A stretch of 29,760 bases of DNA from positions 1-29,760 of IMG/VR virus record IMGVR_UViG_3300010389_000087; one strand, given 5' to 3'. The notes under the pieces were generated by a model. That model did no database searches. It was not told the DNA's origin and worked only from the letters and a program-made list of their open reading frames with translations. This DNA is from a virus. A program made the position numbers and the translations under genes. This document shows positions 15,494 to 25,800 of this stretch, one piece after another. Each line of letters opens with the position of its first letter. Within the stretch, counting starts at the first letter, position 1.

Positions 15494-16564
15494 TTATTGA
15501 ACTGGGAAATATCTAATCGCGATCATTCCACCATAACCCGAGGCCCCTGCGGGAGAGACGGGCCCACCATTTCCACAGGTTGGCGTATCTATATTAGTGC
15601 CAAGGTAAGGTGCGTTAAACCACTGCGACGCCTGACCACCTCCAAATCCAAACCAAGAAGATTTAGGATCTCTTGTTGATGTTCCATTGAAGGGGCCCTC
15701 ATATCTTGTAAATACGAATCCATGTGCTTGCCCAAATGAGGGTGGGAATGACCATCTTGATTGATAACCTTGGCCCAAGTAGAAACTACCACTTGGTGAA
15801 TAAGCAGCTTGCGCTGGATTTCCAGGAAATCCCCATCCACCTCCAGTTCCGGCACGCCATCCGTTTGGAGCGGGGATTAAACTTCCTCCAGGAGTTCCTT
15901 GACCCGGTGTTCCTGCTCCAGCAGATCCGGCAGTGGGTGGTTGTGCCCAAGCTCCAGCTCCTCCTCCAGATCCTCCAGGATCTCCATTGAATGGCCCGGT
16001 CGGCGATCGACCGCCACCCGCACCACCTCCAATAGCAGTAATTGTACCACCGGGATGTGTAATATAACTTGGAGTTCCTGGTGCTGGGGAAGGTACTCCC
16101 GCACCTCCGCCACCAACACTAATTGTATAGGTTCCTGCACTAAATGTAGATCTTCCTAAAACAATACCACCAGCACCACCGCTGCTTGCCCGAGAAAATC
16201 GGACTGGGTTGCTTGCCGCCAGCACTCCTCCTCCACCACCACCAGCAACGATAAAATACTCAAGAACTGCTGACGGACTATTTAAAGTAAATGTTCCAGT
16301 TGAAGAAAAAGCATGAACTTTGTAACCATCGACAGTAAATTCAGTTCCACCCGATGCAGAAATTACTTGACCCGACCCAACTGCAGCTTCCCAAGAAGAA
16401 CCATTCCAAACCTGAAGTTGATTATCAGTTGTACTCCAGATTACATCACCTGTTGATGCAGACCCTGGACGTTCAGGATTTGCAAAAGTACCCACATTAG
16501 CACTTTGAAAAATACCTTTTCTATTGTCATCAACAACGTCTGTTCCACCTATTCTAATTGCCAT
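15494..16564 (-). CDS. Glycine-rich tail-fibre adhesin with anchor module
   Basis: The 356-residue protein starts with a 60-residue module (MAIRIGGTDVVDDNRKGIF to VWNGSSWEAA) that is shared with the 62-residue protein encoded just upstream. A linker follows (GGTEFTVDGYKVHAFSSTGTF), then a long glycine-rich region full of GGGGGG, GGGAG and TPGQGTPGG stretches (about 110-250), and a more ordered end (GYGGMIAIRYFPV). Glycine-rich distal adhesins of this type occur in T-even phages (gp38 of the S16 type), where polyglycine helices form a host-binding tip; the resemblance is by composition. AAGGAGGT precedes the ATG. It likely contacts the host surface. The Pro-Gly motifs are possible targets for the neighbouring hydroxylases (inference). 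Confidence 0.75.
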   Translation of the reverse strand: MAIRIGGTDVVDDNRKGIFQSANVGTFANPERPGSASTGDVIWSTTDNQLQVWNGSSWEAAVGSGQVISASGGTEFTVDGYKVHAFSSTGTFTLNSPSAVLEYFIVAGGGGGGVLAASNPVRFSRASSGGAGGIVLGRSTFSAGTYTISVGGGGAGVPSPAPGTPSYITHPGGTITAIGGGAGGGRSPTGPFNGDPGGSGGGAGAWAQPPTAGSAGAGTPGQGTPGGSLIPAPNGWRAGTGGGWGFPGNPAQAAYSPSGSFYLGQGYQSRWSFPPSFGQAHGFVFTRYEGPFNGTSTRDPKSSWFGFGGGQASQWFNAPYLGTNIDTPTCGNGGPVSPAGASGYGGMIAIRYFPVQ

Positions 16565-16577
16565 TTATATTACCTCC

Positions 16578-16766
16578 TTATTTTGTACTTTCCCAGGACG
16601 AACCATTCCACACTTTCAAGGCCGCATCTGTGGTATTGTAAATTACATCACCTATAGATGGGGATGCTGGTTCTGATCCAGTTGCAAAAGAACCAAAACT
16701 TATACTGCTAAAGATTCCTCTTCTACTATCATCAATGACAGTAGTTCCTGAAATTTGAATTGCCAT
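16578..16766 (-). CDS. Stand-alone 62-residue fibre anchor module
   Basis: The product is MAIQISGTTVIDDSRRGIF through VWNGSSWESTK, which aligns along its whole length with the first 60 residues of the following gene (MAIRIGGTDVVDDNRKGIF to VWNGSSWEAA). It therefore consists of only the N-terminal attachment module and has no shaft or receptor domain. A late-promoter box lies at 16795-16801 and the ribosome site of the next gene overlaps its stop. It could be a capping or decoy subunit, or a remnant of a deleted fibre gene; the intact frame and promoter favour a used gene. Confidence 0.7.
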   Translation of the reverse strand: MAIQISGTTVIDDSRRGIFSSISFGSFATGSEPASPSIGDVIYNTTDAALKVWNGSSWESTK

Positions 16767-16794
16767 CTTCGTGTTTCCACTCGGCTAACTACAA

Positions 16795-16801
16795 TATTTA
16801 T
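16795..16801 (-). promoter_or_regulatory. Late promoter box (ATAAATA) overlapping a stop codon
   Basis: Minus-strand ATAAATA 29 bases before the ATG at 16766. It overlaps the TAA stop of the S74 fibre gene (16801-16803). Confidence 0.6.
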
Positions 16802-18924
16802 TAAGATTTATTTTCCAATTCTTCTACTCTTTGAGTTAATTCCTTAACTGCTTCAATCAATACAGCAATAATACCATTATAGTTTACCGATTTTGGATCA
16901 GTATTAGTAACCAGTTCTGGTAACACTTGCTCCAATTCTTGTGCAATTACACCATAAGAAGGTCTACCATCTTCTTTCCAGTTAAATTTAACTCCATGAA
17001 GATTATTGACCTTATTCAGTGCATCTTCAACTGTCTCAACATTTTCTTTTAAGGTGGAGTCAGAAGATGAGTTGAGATCTGTTGCTGATAGAGTTCCAGT
17101 TGATGGATTAAAGGTTAATTTAGTTGTAGATACCTTAGTTGCAGTTACAGTTCCACTCGTGATTGTTGTAAACAGTGGATAGAAAGTTGCATCAGTAGCA
17201 GTATCATCAGCAACAGTAGAACCCGCTCCAGTTAATCCACTACCGTCACCAACAAAACTTGCGGCTGTGATGATTCCAGAAACTGCTAAATCTCCACCAT
17301 TTCCATTAATAGTTGCACCAGAACCAACATTGATTAGATTATTAATTCCATCAAGAGTAATACTTGAAGTTCCAATCGTTAGAATACCAGTGACTCTTGC
17401 GTCACCATTAACAATCAGTTCTGTAGTTCCTCCACCAATAACTACATTGGAGAGTGTTGAAACTCCAGATGAATTGACATTACCAGTTAGATTTCCAATA
17501 AAAGATGTTGCAGTAGATACTCCAGTTACATTAATACCAAAAGGATTAATATTAAGAACTGAAGAACCTGTTGATACAAATGTAAGTTCTCCATTTACTG
17601 GAGAAAATACTCCAGTAGTTGAATCTCCATCAAAATACCAACTTGGTGAAGATGCAGAACCATCACTAAATGCAACACCACCCGAAAGTGATGTAATGAC
17701 CCCAACATTAAATGGTGAAGAATCTACCCAGAATGCAGATGAACCGACTCCTAAAGTTACTTCATCATAATAGATGAAAGTTCTACCATAATCAATATGG
17801 AAGAATAAATCTCCATTTGATGGTGATGGATCTGTAGATGCTGGCGTTCCTGGGAATGTAGAACCAATTCCAATAGCACCTCCACCTCCACCACTACCTC
17901 CTCCTTGGAAGAAGACAGTAGCAATTCCTACAGATGCATCATAATAACCAGTACTAACACCAGGACCTCTAAATTCAATAAATGTAACACCAGAACCGAT
18001 TAAAGTATCGCCAGTTTGAATTCCAATCCCCGATGTAAAAATTTCTCCATTTTGATATAAATTTCCACTGAAATATAAATCCTGACCAGCATAAAGATCT
18101 CCACCAGTGGTAGTAATGCCACCAGAAGAAGCAAGAGTTGTAATTCCAGTGGACTCAATATTTACTGATGTCAAATAATCAATCGTACCAGTTGGAACAT
18201 CAAGTGATGCAATAGAACCGATACCAGTAACGTCAAGATTTACTAAAGTACCATAATCAATAGTGCCAACAGATACATCTAATGTGGTAATAGAACCAAT
18301 TCCAGTAACATCAAGATTTACTGAAGTTGAATAATCAACAGCACCAACAGATACATCTAATGTATTGATTGTACCAACACCACTAATATTAGTGTTGGTT
18401 GAATTTAAATCGGTAATGGTTCCAAAACCACTTACATTAACATAAGTGGTATTTAAGTCAGTGATGGTTCCAAAACCACTGATGCTTAAATTTCTACCAT
18501 TAACCTCATCATAAAATACATCATCAGCAACGTATAGATCTCCACCTACATAAAGATCCCCTTGGAAAGTGCCAACTCCAACAAAAGTTGATACCCCAGA
18601 TACATTTAAGTTATCTAATTCCGTATGACCATCTACATCTAAATCACCATTCGCATCAATTGCTCCAGTGAATGTGGAAAGACCACTTACACTTAGATTT
18701 GTAATTCCAATTCCATTAACTGTTAGTGTTCCAATATCTGCAGTTGTTGCTGTCAATGCAGAGCTTACAACTACATCAGTTACACCAATTCCACCAAGAA
18801 CATCTAACGTATAATTAACAATTGTAGTACCAATACCAACCTTATTGGTGTCACCATCAGCAAAAATAAGATTTGACTTTACTTCAAGACCATTCTTAAC
18901 AACAAAATTCTTGTTGATTGCCAT
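16801..18924 (-). CDS. Trimeric tail fibre with S74-type intramolecular chaperone
   Basis: The 707-residue protein begins MAINKNFVVKNGLEVKSNLI, a typical phage fibre start with a VGIGTT repeat. Its middle is made of beta-helix-type repeats (LNVSGVST, ITDLNTTYVNVSGFGT and similar, about 90-260), a glycine run (GGGSGGGGG, about 345), and more shaft repeats. The C-terminal 90 residues are a peptidase S74 / endosialidase chaperone domain: SDSTLKEN with S621 and K626 in the Ser-Lys arrangement used for self-cleavage, then GVKFNWKEDGRPSYGVIAQE, LEQVLPELV and VNYNGIIAVLIEAVKEL, ending in a short coiled coil. The chaperone drives trimer folding and is then cut off (known for the family). The promoter candidate is 18963-18969. 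Confidence 0.9.
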   Translation of the reverse strand: MAINKNFVVKNGLEVKSNLIFADGDTNKVGIGTTIVNYTLDVLGGIGVTDVVVSSALTATTADIGTLTVNGIGITNLSVSGLSTFTGAIDANGDLDVDGHTELDNLNVSGVSTFVGVGTFQGDLYVGGDLYVADDVFYDEVNGRNLSISGFGTITDLNTTYVNVSGFGTITDLNSTNTNISGVGTINTLDVSVGAVDYSTSVNLDVTGIGSITTLDVSVGTIDYGTLVNLDVTGIGSIASLDVPTGTIDYLTSVNIESTGITTLASSGGITTTGGDLYAGQDLYFSGNLYQNGEIFTSGIGIQTGDTLIGSGVTFIEFRGPGVSTGYYDASVGIATVFFQGGGSGGGGGAIGIGSTFPGTPASTDPSPSNGDLFFHIDYGRTFIYYDEVTLGVGSSAFWVDSSPFNVGVITSLSGGVAFSDGSASSPSWYFDGDSTTGVFSPVNGELTFVSTGSSVLNINPFGINVTGVSTATSFIGNLTGNVNSSGVSTLSNVVIGGGTTELIVNGDARVTGILTIGTSSITLDGINNLINVGSGATINGNGGDLAVSGIITAASFVGDGSGLTGAGSTVADDTATDATFYPLFTTITSGTVTATKVSTTKLTFNPSTGTLSATDLNSSSDSTLKENVETVEDALNKVNNLHGVKFNWKEDGRPSYGVIAQELEQVLPELVTNTDPKSVNYNGIIAVLIEAVKELTQRVEELENKS

Positions 18925-18962
18925 GAGGTTCCACTATCCCCTCTTATGAGATTACTTTTTTA

Positions 18963-18969
18963 TATTTAG
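18963..18969 (-). promoter_or_regulatory. Candidate late promoter box (CTAAATA)
   Basis: Minus-strand CTAAATA, 39 bases upstream of the ATG at 18924 and next to the stop of the glycine-rich gene (18966). It is a one-base variant of the consensus. Confidence 0.4.
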
Positions 18970-19856
18970 ACGAATATTAGTTTACCTGTTCCAGATGTCC
19001 AACTAAAATATCTATATGAAGCATCTTGTGCATAAGTAGCACTTCCAGTTGTAATTGCCTTTGGATATGCTATAGAATACTTAATAATGATAATTCCAGA
19101 ACCACCTCTTTGACCATTTTGATTATTGCCACAACCACCACCTCCACCACCTAAACCATCAGTTCCTGGTGTTGGTGAACGATAAGCAGTTCCAGTAACT
19201 CCAATTTGAACTCCTCCAGTTCCACCACCGCCAGATCCACCAAGCCCACCTCCAGGATATCCTTGACTTGGATCATAATATTGACCACCACCGCCACCAC
19301 CAGCATAAGTAACCGATGAACCAGTAAAGTTGGAAGTTACTCCACTTCCACCATTTCCCGCAGCAGCAAATGCTGATGTTTTATTGGTGCCCGGTCCACC
19401 AGCACCACCTCCACCTCCACCTCCAGGATAAGAAGGTGATCCTCTATTACCATATCCACCAGAGTATCCTTGACCAGAAGTTCCAGATCCTCCAGGTCTT
19501 GTGAATGGAGATGTATCAGTTGGACCACCACCTCCACCAGAACCTCCATCAGATCCTGCAGATCCATAGTTAGATCCTGCGCCACCACCAATTGCAGTTA
19601 CACTTAAACTAACCCCACTAATTGAAGAGTTTCCTCCGTTTGTTGGTGCAGTAGATTCTCCAATAGTTCCACTTCCACCATTTCCAACACTTATATCAAT
19701 AACAGGAATATAAAGGCTAGAACTCCCCGTAAGAAATCCACCTGCTCCTCCACCACCTCCAAGATATCCACCTCCACCTCCCCCACCGACTAGGAGATAT
19801 TCAAAGGGAGGAATTTGAGATGGACCTTGAGTAAGTAAAGTTTGAATAATAGACAT
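18966..19856 (-). CDS. Glycine-rich adhesin/fibre-tip protein
   Basis: The 296-residue protein has a short start (MSIIQTLLTQGPSQIPPFEYLLV) followed by long glycine tracts (GGGGGGG, GGGGGAGG and GGGGGGGAGG) and RPGGSGTSGQGYSGG-like segments over about 24-245. It ends with an ordered domain (GGSGIIIIKYSIAYP to FSWTSGTGKLIFV). Composition resembles polyglycine-helix adhesins at T-even fibre tips and the Gly-rich region of the product of 15494-16564. It is coupled to the preceding 2003-residue gene by a TGATG stop-start overlap, so the two proteins may be made in fixed ratio. No signal peptide or membrane segment is present. Receptor binding is inferred. Confidence 0.72.
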   Translation of the reverse strand: MSIIQTLLTQGPSQIPPFEYLLVGGGGGGGYLGGGGGAGGFLTGSSSLYIPVIDISVGNGGSGTIGESTAPTNGGNSSISGVSLSVTAIGGGAGSNYGSAGSDGGSGGGGGPTDTSPFTRPGGSGTSGQGYSGGYGNRGSPSYPGGGGGGGAGGPGTNKTSAFAAAGNGGSGVTSNFTGSSVTYAGGGGGGQYYDPSQGYPGGGLGGSGGGGTGGVQIGVTGTAYRSPTPGTDGLGGGGGGCGNNQNGQRGGSGIIIIKYSIAYPKAITTGSATYAQDASYRYFSWTSGTGKLIFV

Positions 19857-22800
19857 CAGCTTAATCCTGCTCCACTAATTATAAAGTTATTTGAACCGAT
19901 ACAAACGATCGTGCATAGTCCTTTTGCGGATAATGTTCTGTTTCCAGTGCTTGCGGTAACAACTTGTGTTAGAGTAATTCCAGAAGCAGTAATTGTATTA
20001 TTTCCAGTAGAAGTATTGTAAACTGAAATTACATCTCCACTATTAAATACACCAGCAGGAATTGTTACTCCACCAGCAGCAGTTACAATTTTACCAGCAT
20101 CAGAAGCAACTAAAGTATAAGTTCCACCTTGACTATTTGTTGGAACAGATCTCAAATTACCTTTGGAATCAGATACTGAAGAACCAGCACTTACATTTCC
20201 TGAGATTGTAGCACTTGCAGCAGTAACTGCTCCAGTAATTGAAGCACTTGCTGCAGTCAGAATACCAACAACATTTGCATTAGTTGAAAGTGTAACATCA
20301 CCTCTAAATGTCACCGTATTGCTACCTCTTGGATATGAGAATACAACTTCATCAGATCCACTAACTCTTCTGTAGAATGATACAGTATCAGCAGTTTCTC
20401 CAATAGCAAATACAGGTGAACCATCTCCACTGTAGAATACACCACCACCATTTGTTGCACTATCACCTACGAATAGATAACCAGTTCCATTTGCATTCCC
20501 ATATGCTTCAAATCCTGCTTCATAGTTATCACCAGCAAGAGATCTTACGAATGTATTTGCTGCTCTTGAACTATCACCAATTACAATATCACCATTAAAA
20601 GTAGAAATACCTGCAGAGAATATATTAATGTTTGCACTTGGAATATTTGCAGAACCCGTAACATTTAGAGAATTTGCAGTTAATCCTCCACTAATATCAA
20701 CTGCTGCATTAATATCAACAGTTGAATTAAAGGTAGAAATTCCACTATTAACAATAATTCCATTATCAATATCAATTCCTTGGTTAATGTAGACAAGTGA
20801 ATTGAATGTTGAAATTCCAGCTACTTGTAAGAAACTTGGTGTAGAAGCACCAGAGAATTCAAAGTTAACTGTTGAAATTCCACTTGTTGCATCAAAGGTC
20901 TGGTCAATATCAATTGTTGAAGAACTCAGGTTAATTGCGGTTGAGATGCTAAATCCACCACCACCTGTTGCAACACCAACTGCGTTTGTTGGAACTGCTC
21001 CACCTGCAGCAATTGCACCAAACTGCTCCCAAACATTATTAGTTGTATATACCCAACCAATAGAACCATTAGATGTTGGGTTTGCTCTATAGATAACATC
21101 ACCAGGATTGCCTGCGAGAGTTGGTTGAGTGTTACTTACACTATACTTTCTTGAAACTGTTACGTCACCTTGTAAGAATAGTGAGTTTGCTTCAATACCT
21201 TTGTCTGATGTTGAAGTTAGTTTGTTATTGAATACAACTGGACCATCAAACTCCGAAATAATGTTATTATCGTTTCCACCTTCAACTCTAATTGAACGAC
21301 TGATCGAAACTTCAAGTGGAGTTAGAACATCAAATCCGATGTTAAATGCACCCGTGCTTGGATCTTCGCCAGTTACCGATGGAACTGGTGCATCAAATAC
21401 TTCTTCCTGTCCAGTATTTGAACTTACTCTCTTATTACCAACATAGAAATCACCATCAGCATTCATGCCAGTGAATACTACAACACCACCTTCTTGCTTA
21501 TTAGATTGTGCAAGGAGTTCTTCTTGAGCAGTAATTGTGCGATCTTGTCTTTCTGGGAATGCAGTTGAGTAGTTACCAGGACCAAAACCAAGATATTCAA
21601 ATGTGTGACCAGAAGCACGAATCAATGAGTTTCTGCGTAATTCAATGGGGAATGGTTTGATTCTTCTTACAACTGCGCCAGAAAGGTGAGTTTGTGTTGG
21701 TGAACCAAGAACTCCTCTAAAGATAGAAACTGGATTTCCGGATACAGTAGATTTAATTCTTACAATCTCATCATCAATCTGCAGATAATCACCAATCTGG
21801 AGATCTAAGTTATCAACATCGGTGATGCTGCAGATGCCTACAGTTCTTGTTGAAATTGATGCTAATAGTGTAGTTGTAATGCCAGCATAGACATATTCCA
21901 ATCTTCCACCAATATTTTCATTTGCATCAGTGATATTTCCTGCATTTGAGGTAAATCCTGGATCATAAACATAAATTGTTCCAGTGGTTGATGGGGAATT
22001 GGTGCTAACTCCAATATTAGCAACAAATGTAGTCAAACTACCAACTGTTTCTACAATGAAATCTCCATTATAAAGTGAATTATCTGCTCCACCAATTCTA
22101 ACTTTATTGAATACATTCAGACCATGATTTTGAGTTGTTGTAATTGTAGCAAGACCAACCACATTATCATATACAAATGAAGATACATTCAGAGTTCTTC
22201 CCGAAATATAAGCAATTGCATTGGATGTAATTGTAGATCCAAGACCATTTGTATTTGATACTGAGATGGTAGATGCAGATGCTACTTGAATTTGGTTATA
22301 TGTCGAAATTCCAGTGATCCTATAAGAGCTATCAAATTCTTCGTTCTCAAAGTTAGAAACCCCAAATACATTAATAGTATCTCCAATGTTATTATAGATT
22401 TGAGTAACACTTACAACACCTACAACATGACTTGTTGTTGTAGCTACACCAACGACGGAGAATGAATGACCAATACCATAAGCACTACCACCATCAATGA
22501 TAGTAACATCAGTTAATTGTCCAGAACTATCAAATGTAATTCTTGCGGTTGCATTTACACCTTGCTCAGTTCCTGCAAATCCAACCAATCTTGCATTATA
22601 AAGAGTTCCTGCAGTTCCAGATCCATAACCAAAACCAGTGCCTACAATTCCGACTTTAGTAACTCTGTTTAATCCATGATCAACAGAAGTATATAATGTA
22701 TGAGCAGTTCCTACAGAATTTGAAACAATATCTGTAAGGGCAATACCAACTCCAGATGACTTGATTTGCTTCTCAAGAGTTTCCTTAGTAATACTTCTTT

Positions 22801-25800
22801 GTGGTTCGTTAATTACAACCTGACCAATTGGATCTGCAACGGCAAAAGAACTTGCAACTTTTGGATCTGATGTTGGATTATCTCTATTTGTTTGTGGATA
22901 AAGATTTGTAATAGGTTGTAGGTAACTTAATGTATTGAATGGAGTTACCGATGGTGAATTTGAAGCATTAACGAGCAGTAGATGATAAATTCCATCTTGA
23001 TCACCTGGAACATACTTCTGAACTTCCTGAGATCTATAAACTATAAAGGTATTTGTATATTTCTTTCTCTGGAATGTTGGTAGTGAAGTTGTTCTCAGGG
23101 AAACATTATTTTGGAAACTTCCGGGATCTGTGCCAATACCGACACTAAATTGCTTAGTGCTACTGATTCCAGCAACACTGAAAGTTCCATTGAAAGCAGA
23201 ATTTGCAATACCAGTTGTATTATTTGAACTGATAATGTTTACAATTTCAACTTGATCGTTAAGATTCAGGTTGTGGGGAAGTTCCGTATCAATGGTTGCG
23301 GTTCCACCAGACCAAGACGCTCCAGAAATAATTCTTTGGTTTCTGAGTTGAGCAGAGTTTGCTAGATTAACAGAACCAGGATTAAACTGATATGCAACTT
23401 CAGTATCAGTAGTTCCAAGAACACTGCTCGATTCTTGAATTACATAACCATCAAGTGGAGGTCTTGCAGTAACTGAAGAATCTGAAGGAAGAACAAATCG
23501 TGCTCTATAAACAGTATCAATCAGACCACGAGTATCGGGTCTTCTAGTAATGAAAGTTCTTGGTGTTGCTGCTCCAAGTGAACCCGTTCCAAGAGAAATA
23601 ATGGTTGGATGTATGTCGTTTTCTGTAGAAGCAGTGGCAACATTAACATACCACTGATTATTTGTAGAATCATATTGAATTGGATGACCAATATCTCCAG
23701 ATTTCTTATCAGATACTCTACTTACAACATGAAGAATTCCACCTTTATCGTTGATAGTAATTTCAGTATCGTTAATTGCATCGTTGAGTGATTTTGCAAT
23801 CTTAATTTGATCTGCACTTACAATATTTGTTCCAGTCGTAATTACATGATAAACTTGATTACTATCAAGACCGTCAGGAAGTTCTCCAGTTTCACTAACG
23901 ACTCTTATTGTCTCACCATTAACAAATGAGTGATTTTGAGTAAGAGTAAGAACATTGGTTGAAATACTATTAATTCCTACTTGTCTTCCTACAGTATAAT
24001 CTTTTTCTGAAGTAATTTCATTTGCAGTATACTGAGTATTCGGCATTACAATTCTTGCCGAATATTGAGTAGAAACTCCAGAATTTGAAATAAGAACGTT
24101 TAGATTGTCATTTACTTTCGCACCAATTCTATATCCTTCAATAACACTATCAGGAGCAATACTTTCGTTAGAATATCCATAAAGGAATAATTTACTTGTA
24201 TCAGCTACAGATACTGTCTTTGCAACATCAATTGAGATAAATTCAATACTTGTTTCTGTTGTATCAAGATGTTTTGGTGGAATGATGTGAGTGATATATC
24301 CAACATCATCTCTTGGGAATGCAGAACTTCTAAAGCCAGCTGCGGTAAGAGCCTTTGCACCAAAGTTTGAGTTGGAGTTATTAATTGACTGGTCTCCACC
24401 AGAATTTGCCAAGAAATGATTTGCATATCCGATTGCAAATACAGAAACAATCTGTAGATATGCATCATTATCACACTTAATGTGGAAGTTCTCATATTCT
24501 GGTTTGAATCGTGCTCTAGAATCTGAGTGAATATTCTCGTTTCCTGATGCAGTGTAATCTTGATAAGTTCCTGTTGTTGTATCGTACTTTACAAACGCAC
24601 GGTCATCTTTTTGCAGTCCAATACCAGTGAACTGAGCAACAACCATCGACTTAAATCCATCTGCCTTATTTCCATCAGCATGAAGACCACACATGCCATA
24701 GACAGATCTCAATGAGATATTAAAGATATAAGGTGAAGCAGATGTAACTGTATCAACAGAAATGTTCAGTGTTGCTCCAGATACTGATGGAAGTGGATTG
24801 GTAGGAGCATTTTGAACCTGATATGCAACTTCTGGATTTGCCCCAGTCGCAAAAACTTCAGATACAACATACTGACCATCATAACCAGCAGCACCAACTC
24901 CACTAATACGAATTGGAGTATCTACATCAAGACCTTCAAGTGCGCCAGAAAGAGTAACTGTAATAGTGCTACTTGAAGTTACACCATCACCAGCTTTGAT
25001 ACTGCTAATACCAACCTCAGCACCTCTTGATCCAACAATACGATACTCATCAACTTTAGTTTGAATATCAAGTGAGGATGAAGGATAATCGGGAGAAATA
25101 GGTCTACCACTGGAAGTTCCGTATGCAAGACCAACTTTCTCATAATACATATCCAAATCTGTACGATTTGTAGTGTATGTCTGGAAAGTATCTGAAATAC
25201 TTACACCATTTACACCATCAGCATACTCAAATGCAGTGAGTTTGTGGTGTGAGAAATTGGGAACAAATATGTTTGTCGTATAATCCTTATAACATGTTCC
25301 ATTAGGATCTGCATCAAGGAAGGTAAACTGCCAAAAGTAACATGCGCCAGTTACACGGAAAATAGCAGATCTTTCAATGTTATCATTTTCTGGGTTTGGA
25401 ACATATGTTGGACGAATCTTGGTCTTACGAAGATCCATACCAATGATTGAAGTTCCCCTCGGAATAATTACACCACCATGAACACTGTTTAGTTTATAGA
25501 GTTGATTGCTAGCATTTTCAAGATTAAAATTAGTCGTCAGGTCAAAAGGTGGGAAATCTGATGAAGTTTGTCCACTTCTTAATCTAAAGTTGTTTGATCC
25601 ATCTGGAATCCATCCAGGTCTATTATCAACAACGTGCTCTCCAGGATAGAGCATAATTGTAGTTTTCCCAAATCTATCATTATCAAGTCCCGACTGATAT
25701 GAGAATCTTGCTGCCTCAATCAGTGCTCTTTGAATAGTTTTAAACGGTCTCGCAAGTGAGTTTCCTTGATTTAAAATACTATCTGTAGAATCAATATTTG

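Noticed and set aside
15589-16159. Long alternative frames on both strands within the glycine-rich adhesin
   Set aside because: Glycine codons give few stops in other frames, so these open frames are composition artefacts; the same holds for 19337-19591.
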